Source: Sipunculus nudus (taxonomy: Eukaryota; Annelida; Sipuncula; Golfingiida; Sipunculidae). From it: a stretch of 64,000 nucleotides of DNA. Below the pieces are notes generated by a model. The model searched no databases. It was not told the origin of the DNA and saw only the letters and a list, made by a program, of their open reading frames with translations. The stretch spans positions 3,564,601-3,628,600 of the forward strand of contig CM049319.1 of assembly GCA_026874595.1 (NCBI GenBank). Reading direction: 5' to 3'. Of the stretch, positions 14,501 to 26,500 are shown piece after piece. The translations under genes and the position numbers were made by a program. Position 1 is the first letter of the stretch, and each line of letters begins with the position of its first letter.

Positions 14501-17500
14501 AGCATCATCATGGTTGAAATAAAAAAAGAATGTAGATGACTTGGTTTTTGGTTTAGTTTGTAATCCAAAGATTGGATCATATATATATACATACATCATC
14601 CAGGTCCAGTGCTCCCGTAGCAGACAGCGGTACACCAGGGATAGCCAGCACTGGGAAGTCTGTCTTACTGGGCCTGCTGGCTGATGCAGCCTTCCTTGCT
14701 GCCTGGGCAGCACTGGTCCTGGCTTTCTTCTTGGCTGCTTGTTCAGCCTCCATTGCTTTCTGTCCTGCCATCAGTTCTTCAATGGTGTGAGCGAAAATGC
14801 ACTGAAAAATGAGAGACCATTAATCTAACCTGGTTGCCTGTTGAACTGTGCACTATAAATCCAGTGCTTACCTTCCACAAGCACTGAATCACCTCACAAC
14901 ATTAATCAAGCTTTAGTGATTTGAATGACAGTGGGTTAGAAATTTAAACTGTAATACACCTTGTAAGTATTGTATCACATGTACGTATTGTAATAAGAGC
15001 GGTACAAAGTATATATGAGATACTGGCCAGTGCTGCTTCAGGCCCTTGAATCAGGAGCAAAACAAGAATTCAGATAAGCCAGCAGCAGCACCCACGGCAC
15101 TTGGGGATGAATGCCTGAACACCTGTCCCATAAGCACACGGACAGGCATGTGTCTAGCACCCTTACACAGAATGACTGAGAACAATCTTTCGTTATCATC
15201 ATTAGAATGCCATATATAGCAGGTCAGGAGTAACACCATTGTCAGAAATTAGTTGAACAGCGAGTGATTGGCTGATTGATTGGTAACAAGTATTTTTTTT
15301 TAAGTTTCAAAATATTTGATTAGAAGTTTGGTTACCTATGACACCCTCTCTGGTCTGGTGCTATACTTATATATTCTAGGCATTTGAAGGCAGGAAACAG
15401 TGACTCTGGGTTTATCATAGGACAACTAAAGGTTTAATGCTAACCTTATCCTTATAGGTACACCCACCCTTGGCGACCTTTGAGCACATGATGTGTTTTG
15501 GAAGACTCCGGAGTTCATGTCGACCATGGGCATACATACACTGGTCACCACTCGTACACTTGCCAGCCTGCCAGAAACCACAGATCTGTGTCTTGTATAT
15601 ATAATTCTTCCTGACATCAGTTACGTATTCCGGTAAGAAATCTGCGGTGCTACTGGCAGCCGGTTTACTCTGTTTAGACCTCTCACTGACCAGCTCCTTG
15701 AAATCATTCATGATGACATTTAATGAGAGGCCTCGCAGACCTCCGTGTTTCACTCGGATTTGCTGAGTCAGCTGAAGGACGTCATTTCTCGTCAGGTGTG
15801 GATATGTATCAAGAACTCTCTTCACTAGACGTTCAAAGTTGTCCCCCTTGTGATGGCCTTCAGGGGCTGCTTTGGACCTGGACTGCTCTGGCTTTGTGCT
15901 CTCACCTTTCTTCTTCTTCTTTGTAACCTGATAACAAAAAAAAAGTAGTGCCCTGATTACATAGTAAGTAGTAATCTGATTACATAGTAAGTAGTAACCT
16001 GATTAGATAGTAAGTATTACCCTGATTACATAGTAAGTAGTACACTGATTACATAGTAAGTAGTACCCTGATTATATATAAATAGTGTTACTTTATAACT
16101 TATAAGTCATAAAGTATTACCTACTTACAAAATGATAATAATTAGTTCCCTGATTATACTATAAAGCAGAAGCATAATGTTAAGACAGATGATATACATG
16201 ATTACATAGTAAGTAGTACTCTGATTACATAGTAAGTAGTAACTTGATTAAATAGTAAGTAGTACCCTGATTACATAGTAAGTAGTAACCCTGATTACAT
16301 AGTAAGTAGTACCCTGAGTACATAGTAAGTATTAACCTGATTACATAGCAAGTAGTAACCTGATTACATAGTAAGTAGTACCCTGATAACATAGTAAGTA
16401 GTACCCTGATTACATATTAAGTAGTACCCTGAGTACATAGTAAGTAGTACCCTGAGTACATAGCAAGTAGTAACCTGATTACATAGCAAGTAGTACCCTG
16501 ATTACATAGCAAGTAGTACCCTGAGTACATAGCAAGTAGTACCCTGAGTACATAGCAAGTAGTAATCTGATTACATAGTAAGTAGTACCCTGATTACATA
16601 GTAAGTAGTAGCCTGATTACATAGTAAGTAGTAGCCTGATTACATAGTTAGTAGTAGCCTGATTACATAGTAAGTAGTACCCTGATTACATAGTAAGCAG
16701 TACCCTGATTACATAGTAAGCAGTACCCTGAGTACATAGTAAGTAGTACCCTGAGTACATAGTAAGTAGTACCCTGATTACATAGTAAGTAGTACCCTGA
16801 TTACATAGTAAGTAGTACCCTGATTACATAGTAAGTAGTAACCTGATAACATAGTAAGTAGTACCCTGAGTACATAGTAAGTAGTAACCTGATAACATAG
16901 CAAGTAGTAACCTGATTACATAGTAAGTAGTACCCTGAGTACATAGCAAGTAGTAACCTGATTACATAGCAAGTAGTACCCTGAGTACATAGTAAGTAGT
17001 ACCCTGAGTACATAGTAAGTAGTACCCTGAGTACATAGCAAGTAGTAATCTGATTACATAGTAAGTAGTACCCTGATTATATAGTAAGTAGTACCCTGAG
17101 TACATAGTAAGTAGTACCCTGAGTACATAGTAAGTAGTACCCTGAGTACATAGTAAGTAGTACCCTGAGTACCTAGTAAGTAGTAGCCTGATTACATAGT
17201 AAGTAGTAGCCTGATTACATATTAAGTAGTACCCTGATTACATAGTAAGTAGTAGCCTGATTACATAGTAAGTAGTAGCCTGATTACATAGTAAGTAGTA
17301 GCCTGATTACATAGTAAGTAGTACCCTGATTACATAGTAAGTAGTACCCTGATTACATAGTAAGTAGTACCCTGATTACATAGTTAGTAGTACCCTGATT
17401 ACATAGTAAGTAGTACCCTGATTACATAGTAAGTAGTACCCTGATTACATAGTAAGTAGTACCCTGATTACATAGTAAGTAGTACCCTGATTACATATTA

Positions 17501-20500
17501 AGTAGTACCCTGATTACATAGTAAGTAGTAGCCTGATTACATAGTAAGTAGTAGCCTGATTACATAGTAAGTAGTAGCCTGAGTACATAGCAAGTAGTAA
17601 CCTGATTACATAGCAAGTAGTACCCTGAGTACATAGTAAGTAGTACCCTGAGTACATAGTAAGTAGTACCCTGAGTACATAGCAAGTAGTAATCTGATTA
17701 CATAGTAAGTAGTACCCTGATTATATAGTAAGTAGTACCCTGAGTACATAGTAAGTAGTACCCTGAGTACCTAGTAAGTAGTAGCCTGATTACATAGTAA
17801 GTAGTAGCCTGATTACATAGTAAGTAGTACCCTGAGTACATAGCAAGTAGTAATCTGATTACATAGTAAGTAGTACCCTGATTATATAGTAAGTAGTACC
17901 CTGAGTACATAGTAAGTAGTAGCCTGATTACATAGTAAGTAGTAGCCTGATTACATAGTAAGTAGTACCCTGAGTACATAGCAAGTAGTAATCTGATTAC
18001 ATATTAAGTAGTACCCTGAGTACATAGTAAGTAGTACCCTGAGTACCTAGTAAGTAGTAGCCTGAGTACATAGCAAGTAGTAACCTGATTACATAGCAAG
18101 TAGTACCCTGAGTACATAGTAAGTAGTAACCTGATTACATAGCAAGTAGTACCCTGATTACATAGTAAGTAGTACCCTGATTACATAGTAAGTAGTAGCC
18201 TGATTACATAGTAAGTAGTAGCCTGATTACATAGTAAGTAGTACCCTGATTACATAGTAAGTAGTAGCCTGATTACATAGCAAGTAGTACCCTGATTACA
18301 TAGTAAGTAGTAGCCTGATTACATAGTAAGTAGTAGCCTGATTACATAGTAAGTAGTAGCCTGATTACATAGTAAGTAGTACCCTGATTACATAGTAAGT
18401 AGTACCCTGATTACATAGTTAGTAGTACCCTGATTACATAGTAAGTAGTACCCTGATTACATAGTAAGTAGTACCCTGATTACATAGTAAGTAGTACCCT
18501 GATTACATAGTAAGTAGTACCCTGATTACATAGTAAGTAGTAGCCTGATTACATAGTAAGTAGTACCCTGATTACATAGTAAGTAGTACCCTGATTATAT
18601 ACCTAGTGTTACTTAATAACTTATAAGTCATAAAGTATAACCTAATTACATAATGATAATAATTAGTTCCCTGATTATACTATAAAGCAGAAGCATAAAG
18701 TTAAGACAGATGAAGATTAAGTTTAATAAATAATACAAGTCACATGACTGGAAGTATTAAAACTGCCCATCAGCTGGAACTGTTTTAAAGTTTATCAATA
18801 TTTTCACAAGTGCTCTATGATTTCTCATAAAATGTTAACAACATACAGATGGGCAGACAGACGAGTGATACCTAAAGGGCATTTGCTTTTTGAAGCAAGC
18901 CCCCCTCCCAAAAAAAAAACAGTTTTAGGGTTTATTTTTATTATTGCATATTACTATGAAGGTGTCTCCATCTCTACAAAATTTTGATAATGTTGGCAGG
19001 AAAAAAGGATAAAAGGTATGTAAATCTGCTGGTAATATGTCACTAGAATATTACAATAAATTCTACAAACTGAATCTGTTTTATTAAGGATATCTTGATT
19101 GTTAACAGGTTTATTCAAAATGAATATTCATGTATGATTATTGGTCTGTAAAAGCTGCTTCACCAGCTCCCATTCACCCTGCTTTGATATTAAATGATTT
19201 TTCCACTCGGACTGACCATTTACTTGAATATTCATGAGCTCATTCATATACAATGATACAACCTACTCCTGCTGGTGCTTTGTCAAGATGTGCAGTTCTT
19301 TACTGAGACTGACCTTTTTTTATGAATTATGATTCACATGATAATTTATGTAATCATTAGTATGCGAGTGAGGCCTTACCTGTTGCCATTCATCATGTTC
19401 TGTCATCATGTCAAGTTCTCTGGTCAGGCTGATCTCTGACATCTGTGAGGCGGAGGAAACATCTGGAGATGATCTGGAGTCTGAAATGTAACACTGCAAT
19501 ATTAACATTATAACTACAGTCCATCATATGATGACTTATAGTCAGCTGAGCTAAAAAAACAAGGGGACAGGGGATGATGGAATGAATTATATCATCAAGT
19601 AAAATTTCACACACATCCTTGACCTATTAAATTTAAATTTGTTGTTTCATAGGACTGACAACAATCTGATCAAAATATCGTGTATAAAAATTTGGTGAAA
19701 CAAGATGTGAATATACAACACCATGGCTACATACTGCACAGGTTTATAAAATTAAATTTTTCTGGATTAATATTTAAGGATTATATCATGATAAGAGCTA
19801 CTTCCAATATAATGAAATTTTCTAGATAAGTAAACTGAAATCATCACACTAAAAAAAGCTCTCTACAAAGGCCTGTTCATATTAGAGAGACAGCAAGAAA
19901 TAAGCCAAACCATGACAAAGATATACAACCAATATTTCTGAATGTTCACTGCATCATGAATAACAGTTTTGAGTGAACTTTTTGGGCTGAAATATATTTT
20001 CTGAATTGAAAAGCATCTTTTTCTTCCAATAATCACCACATTTTTTGGTAACACATACTGGTCATTGCAGAAGAGCCATCGCCTCTACCCCTGGTCTGTA
20101 GGAGGGGGTTGGTGGAGTCGGCATCCTTCATCTTAATGCACGGAGTCACAACTGTAAAAGAGATATCATAAATATAAGATAATGCATAATATTATAAACT
20201 AGATGTATGAAATCACCAAGCAATCAATGGAAGCCTCCCATCCCAGGACTCAACATTAACGGTTAACCGCTTGCCCAGGGCAAGTAAAAACAGTGGTAGG
20301 GCAACCATCAGTGGGTTCCTACTTGTCCAACTGGGCCAGTGGGTGCAACATAAACTTTTACACATTTTAAGGCCTGAATCTTGACCAATCTTATGTTGGC
20401 CACTTTCTTTTTCAGGAGAAGTGAAATATTTTAATACTGTTAGCTTTAATTACATGCATGTTTTAATCTATGCAAATGCCAAAGAGAAATATAATTAACA

Positions 20501-23500
20501 AAATAATCATGGGGATTGCATTTTTTGTGGTTGTGGCCATGATTACTGATTTTCGTGGGGCAATTAAAAATTCATGTAGGGCAAGTAAAATCAAGTTGTC
20601 ACTTGCCTTACTTGGCAGATACTTTCAAAATTTAATGTTGAGCCCTGCATAAGGGAGGATAATTGCATTAGAGCAGAACTAACTGCTGGAAATAACATCT
20701 CAAATCTAAAAAGACTTTATAATACTGCAAAAATTCTATTAATATGTGATGCAAGACTATACAAGGGCCAAAATAAAGACTAGTTATCTTAGAGGCTTGA
20801 CAACAAAAAATTTCATAGTCATGGTGATGTCAGTTTATTAAAATTATCCATATCTATTTAAGCATGGATTAGACTGGTCAGGGGTTGAAAGAAGTAAAAG
20901 CATTTTTATAATATAAGAATGTTCAGAGCTATATCACTTACTTCTCCTCCCTCTTACCTTTCGGCTCACGTGACACCCTGGAGGGTTGATCCCCTGCCCC
21001 TCTGGTACCCTGCCTGGACTGTCCTGGTACAGTTGGCTGTGCTGAGAACATGGAGCTGTAAGTGATGGGCTGCCCTTTGCCGGCCTGAGAGGATCCTGAC
21101 TTTGGTTTGCTCATTGTTGGGAAGTCTTCCTCATAGCTGGACTGTTTAACAAGAGCTGCAGGAAACACAGCCAGTCTTAAATAATGTCATGACAAGATTT
21201 GCATGATATCAAAACAGTCAATCACAAACCATGTTATGTCAGTATGTACAATGATTCAGTATCTGATCCAGTTAATGTATCTTCTTTATCAAATGTTACA
21301 ACAATGGTCTGCACTTGACTTTGAAGCCAACAATATGACAGGTTTTACACTGCAAGCCATACGTACACACATTTAATTTTTCATGGTGATAATAAACATA
21401 CAACCAGGCAGCCACTTCAAGTTTCTACACTTGTGCTAAACAGCACAAAAGAAATGCCAAGCACACCTGCTCATAGCCACCTTGCTCAGCACATCCCTGT
21501 AATTGGCATTCTCGATTTTAGGTTTTAAAGGGTCAGAAATAATCAAGAATTTTGTTATAGCCCTTAATGGTACAAAAACACTTGTTCATGGATATCTTTT
21601 TAATTTTTTTGAGTGAATGTAGGAGTTGCTTTAAAAGAACTAATTTATACTTTAACACCTTTTTCTGCAAAGGAGTGTTTAAACCTGTGGACATACAATG
21701 ACTTTATCACATATAACGCACTAAATATGAACTTACCTTTACCAGACAGTCCATGTGATGAAGCTAAGGTTACTAGAGAAGTTGGAGGTGCCCATGTCCC
21801 TGATGTTGGAACACTGCAGGTGGTAAAACTAAATGGAGGAGTTATAGATCTTCCTGGTCGATTAACCATACTTGTTGACGTGGGTGGAGTCACCGATCGT
21901 CCTGACTGCTGATTGGCTGGCTGCTTGTCAGTCTTTTGCTTCTTGTTACCAGTATTAGCACCAGAGTGAGGAGGAGCTTTTGACTTAGTCAACCCGGGTA
22001 TTGAATGTTCTTGGGGTTTGGTTGCCAAGGGCAAAGGCTGTGAGTGACGGAAGTCATAATGGTCTCCTAGCGACCACACCGTTTTCTCACTGTAATCATC
22101 TGGCTCATCCCAGGCTTCTGTACTCGATATGGACGATGGCGTTTTCGTCTTTTCACGTTCTGAAGCTGCCGAGGTAAAATCTGTCACCGGAGGTACAGAA
22201 AACGACAGCATGCTACTGGTCGTGTTAACACTGTGAGCAGTTTTCTTGGTTTTGTCTGACTTCTTCTTTTTCTTCTTTTTCATCAGATCACTGGCTAAAA
22301 CACCTCCTGACGCCACCTGCTGCTTACTCTGAGAACTATTTGAGGCCACTGTAACAGGCACAGTTTTTGAGGGGTCAGAGGTTGCAGCCTTCAGTGTTTT
22401 GTCACTAGTTTGATTCACATCATTACCATCTTTCTTATTCACTGACTGCCAGGTTTTCTTGTCATCTTTTAATGACTGCGAGGTTTTCTTGTCATCTTTT
22501 AATGACTGCGAGGCTTTTTTGTCATCTTTGACAACCAGCTCCTGTCTACCTACATCAGGTGACTGTGTCTGTGACCTTGACCTTGAGGCTGCTACAGTTT
22601 CAACATCAGTCTTTTTCTCCGCACCATGGGGAACATCCCTTGTTTCTGAACTCTGTCGTGCTGTCTCTGCAGCGGAGGGTTTGGCTTCATCACTCCTTTT
22701 CCAGGCATCCCCTGGTACACTTCCTGCATCAGAACTAGGATGCTCCAAAGCTGCAGTTGGGGGCATTCCAGCTGAATTTTGACCTTGCAGCTGTTTGCTG
22801 TTTGCATCTTGATGAACACTGCCCCCTGGTGGCACTCCCTGGAACTGTTGATGGGCTGGAGCAGGCCCACGCAGCTGAGTGAGATGCTGCAAGGTAAGTT
22901 GATGAAGTAACTGTGAATTGCCTGCCAGTTCTGGTTGATGCTACAAATATAATCAGAATACACTGGGTTCAAGCGTAATGGGTGGTGGCGTAATGTGTGG
23001 TGGACTTGTGACCACAAGGTTGTGGGTTCGTAACCCATTCTGACCACCATCTGTGTTAAAGACACCTATCCAAAATCTTTACCACAAGGGTGTGCTCTCA
23101 AGACCCATGGGTACTGGTTTTGGACCCCATGTCTGATTACTCAAAATCACAGAATATTCAGCATGTCAAATAACTGAAGACACAAATTCCTGGGATAATT
23201 TGTGTCATAAATTATGACATCATTGCTAAAACACTGCTTTGCATTTTTGTATAATATACTATCAATCTTTAATTTTATTTAAATTAGAACTTCTTGGGTT
23301 ATGAAACACCTGTTACTTTATGTAATGATATAAATGATTTATATGAATTTTTTATTTATACATGCAAGGCATAAGAGGCTACCTGGACAATCAAGGTAAC
23401 ATGTTCATCTCTCTCAGCTGGCAACCTGGGTTTGATCACAGGCATGGCTATGAGAATGGTTGCAGTTGCCTGTTCCAGGCCCGTGTTCTTTTCCTGGTTC

Positions 23501-26500
23501 TCTAGTTTCCTCATCCCCAACATACTACTGAACAACACCTTATAAGCCAGGGTGAGTGCCATGTTTAGTTATAATTACTATTTGTACAATCCATATAAAG
23601 CTTATATTTACATTATATTCATGTCTAAATTCCTATTTTATTAATTTTATGCAATTAGAAAGCCAATGTTAGAAAGTTCTTATTTAGAATTATTCACTTT
23701 AGTTAATTTACCTGTAGCAGAGCTGAGGCAATCGTCATATAATGCTCTCGCATTGTCTGACCGCCTGCAGCAAAAGGTGGGGCTGGTACTGGTGCCATCT
23801 GTTGAGAGGAAATCACATGACCCATCTGTTGTGCAGGTGGACCACCCATCTGTTGGGATTGTATTTGTCGACCCATCTGCTGCTGGTAAAACACAGGCTG
23901 GCTCATAAGTGGTGATGGAGCTTGGCTCATCTGTTGTGAATGTACTAAATGACCCATCTGCTGTGGCTTTGGACCCATCTGTGATGAAGTTGGCAAATTT
24001 AGATTTGGTTGCCTCATTAGTAGCTGGTGCATCCTCTGTGCCTGCTCCATCTGACCCATCTGTTCTATCTGACCCATCTGTTTCTGTTCTATCTGACCCA
24101 TCTGTTTGCTTGTAGGGGCACTGGTTACTAAAGTAAGAAGGAAACAAACATATGCAGACTGGTGTAATACAAAATATAGGAGTTGCACTGTACACCAGAA
24201 TTTAAAAATTTTATGTTTTTTTTTTGTTTTCATTAAACACTTGGTAAGTAAAGTTGGTTTTTATAAAAGGTTCCATTTACATTAAGTTTATTTTGGTAGA
24301 TTCTTTATGAAAATAAAATTCTTAATCTCACCAAAAATTACTGATGGATATTAAACGCTGAACTTTTAGCCGTAAAAAAAAAATAAAATGTAACATTTAG
24401 AAAGCCTCTGCATCACTCACAGAAACAATATACGACATACTAACAGGTACATTATCTAAATTCATTAAATTCCTTGTTCAGTAAAATTCCTTATTTAACT
24501 TAAGTGCATAAGTAAGAGATGTCAGTCTGAAAATACGCACAAAGGTTTGTCAAATATGAAGAAATAACTAGCTGCAGTGATATCAGTTAATATTCAAGAA
24601 ATAAGTTCAATGTAAAGCATACCTTGAGCTGGGGAAAGATTGTGTCTGACATCTTCAGATGTTCCACTATCATCCTGTTAATATAAATAGATTAAATACA
24701 TGCCGTTACAATACTTTTTCCTAAGCAAAGCATATTGTGTGTGCTCAGACAGACAACAATTTTGCCAAGTACTTTGTGGAACCACATAAAGTACCATTTA
24801 AAAAATTTTTATTCTTCCCTGATTTCCTTAATTCTCATCTCATTTAAATGCATAATATACAGTTAAGCACCATAAATTTTTCAGTAGTGAACTGTTTTAC
24901 TTTTCCAAACAAAAGTATGAAAATGTTTCCAAGAAAACAGGATAATTCAGAACATACTTACATATAAAATCTCAAACTGCACTGAAAAATAATTCCCAAA
25001 AACTAATCTAGACAGTAGCATGGTATACCAAAACAGAAAACTACAGGTGCAAGAGAAACAGCAGTTGACAAACAAATGCATAAAACCAAAATGGTAGCAC
25101 AAACATATGCTGTGCCACAGAAACTTGACAAAGGAGGACCATAAAGCTAAACTCACCAGAATATTGGTAAGACCAGGAGGTTTCCTGGTTGATTTAGAAC
25201 TCTGGCTGATAGTGTGAACCACAGGAGTTTCCAGGCACGTGGTGACTATAGCGACTGCTGCAGTTCTCGCTGCACTTACGGGCGCTGATATGGACACCAA
25301 GTTGCTGGGTACGCCGGAACCACTGGTGTGATGGTTATGCACATGTAGAGTGCTCAGCCCTTGAGTTTGGTACACACTTGGTAAGAAACTTCCAATGCCT
25401 GATGTGTTACTATTTGGTTGTCCCACTTGAACATTTTTGTTTGGTACAGTCATTCCAGCATGGCCACTGGTACTCACTTCCTCTTGGGGCGTGTTTTGGG
25501 ATGATTCACCGAGTCTGTTGTTTACTGCGCATGACAACTCAGCCGTGGCATCAGTTGTGTCCGTGGCATCAGTTGTGTCCATTTTCTGACTATCCCTGCC
25601 CTTGCTGTTTACAGGTGCAGGTTTTGACTGTATCTCTGATGCTGGCCAATATGGCAACAACTCATCAATGACAGCAGATCCAGTTTTACCCGTCAGATAT
25701 GGCATGTTAATGTCATCCAGTAACTCCCCTCCAGAAACCTGAAGTGAACCAATGATCACATTACTTAGTGCTGTGGAGAAATTCAATGTGGAGGTTAGCA
25801 AGTATACTCTATAATCAACTAAACAAGTGACCCATGGGTCAAGACGCTCAGCTGACTGGGAAGAGATTATCTGAATGGTAGTATATACCCATTCAACTGA
25901 ATCATCAAACAGATTAACCAACAGGCCAAGATTGTGATTGTATTTATACATCTCAAAAATAGAGAAAAAATGCATAAACTTAAAAAAAATACAGGTGGTT
26001 CCACTAGTCTGCAGAAACTAATAAAAACACTTAATGGTCAATATCCATGCAAAGAATCATGGTGATCTCTGCATTAGTTGTTCAGATACTTCAGCTTTTG
26101 TATCAAATTTTCCATTATTCTGAGAGGTACTTCGGAGTCCTATAGCTTGAAGGATATGGGTAACAGAGACCTAATTACAGGTTTCCACAAACACTTTTCA
26201 TGGGCCTCCGTACATGACAAGAATGAAAATTCTAGGTCTGTTGTTACAATTTGTGCAACGTTAACAGATGACAGCATCCTCAAAGGTCTCAAAAATAGAG
26301 AAAAAATGCATAAACTTTAAAAAAAATACAGGTGGTTCCACCAGTCTGCAGAAACTAATAAAAACACTTAATGGTCAATATCCATGCAAAGAATCATGGT
26401 GATCTCTGCATTAGTTGTTCAGATACTTCAGCTTTTGTATCAAATTTTCCATTATTCTGAGGGATACTTTGGAGTCCTATAGCTTGAAGGATTTGGGTAA

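Noticed and set aside
16801-17979. Open minus-strand frames of up to 93 codons with a repeated Tyr-rich peptide (YYLLC)
   Set aside because: They are readings through the 23-bp satellite in the intron between exons 18 and 19. They exist only because the unit happens to lack stops in one frame.
22995-23040. tRNA gene candidate (GGTTCGTAACC)
   Set aside because: Only the promoter-like boxes are present. The acceptor stem and anticodon arm do not form, so it is listed as a SINE fragment.
22592-23065. Open minus-strand frame of 157 codons overlapping the exon 15 acceptor
   Set aside because: It runs in a different frame from exon 15, through the SINE-like repeat and intron. Codon pattern and splice evidence favour the exon 15 frame.
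25739-25770. Alternative acceptor giving a 32-bp longer exon 12
   Set aside because: It would start in phase 2, whereas exon 11 ends in phase 0. It could only be used with an unseen extra exon.
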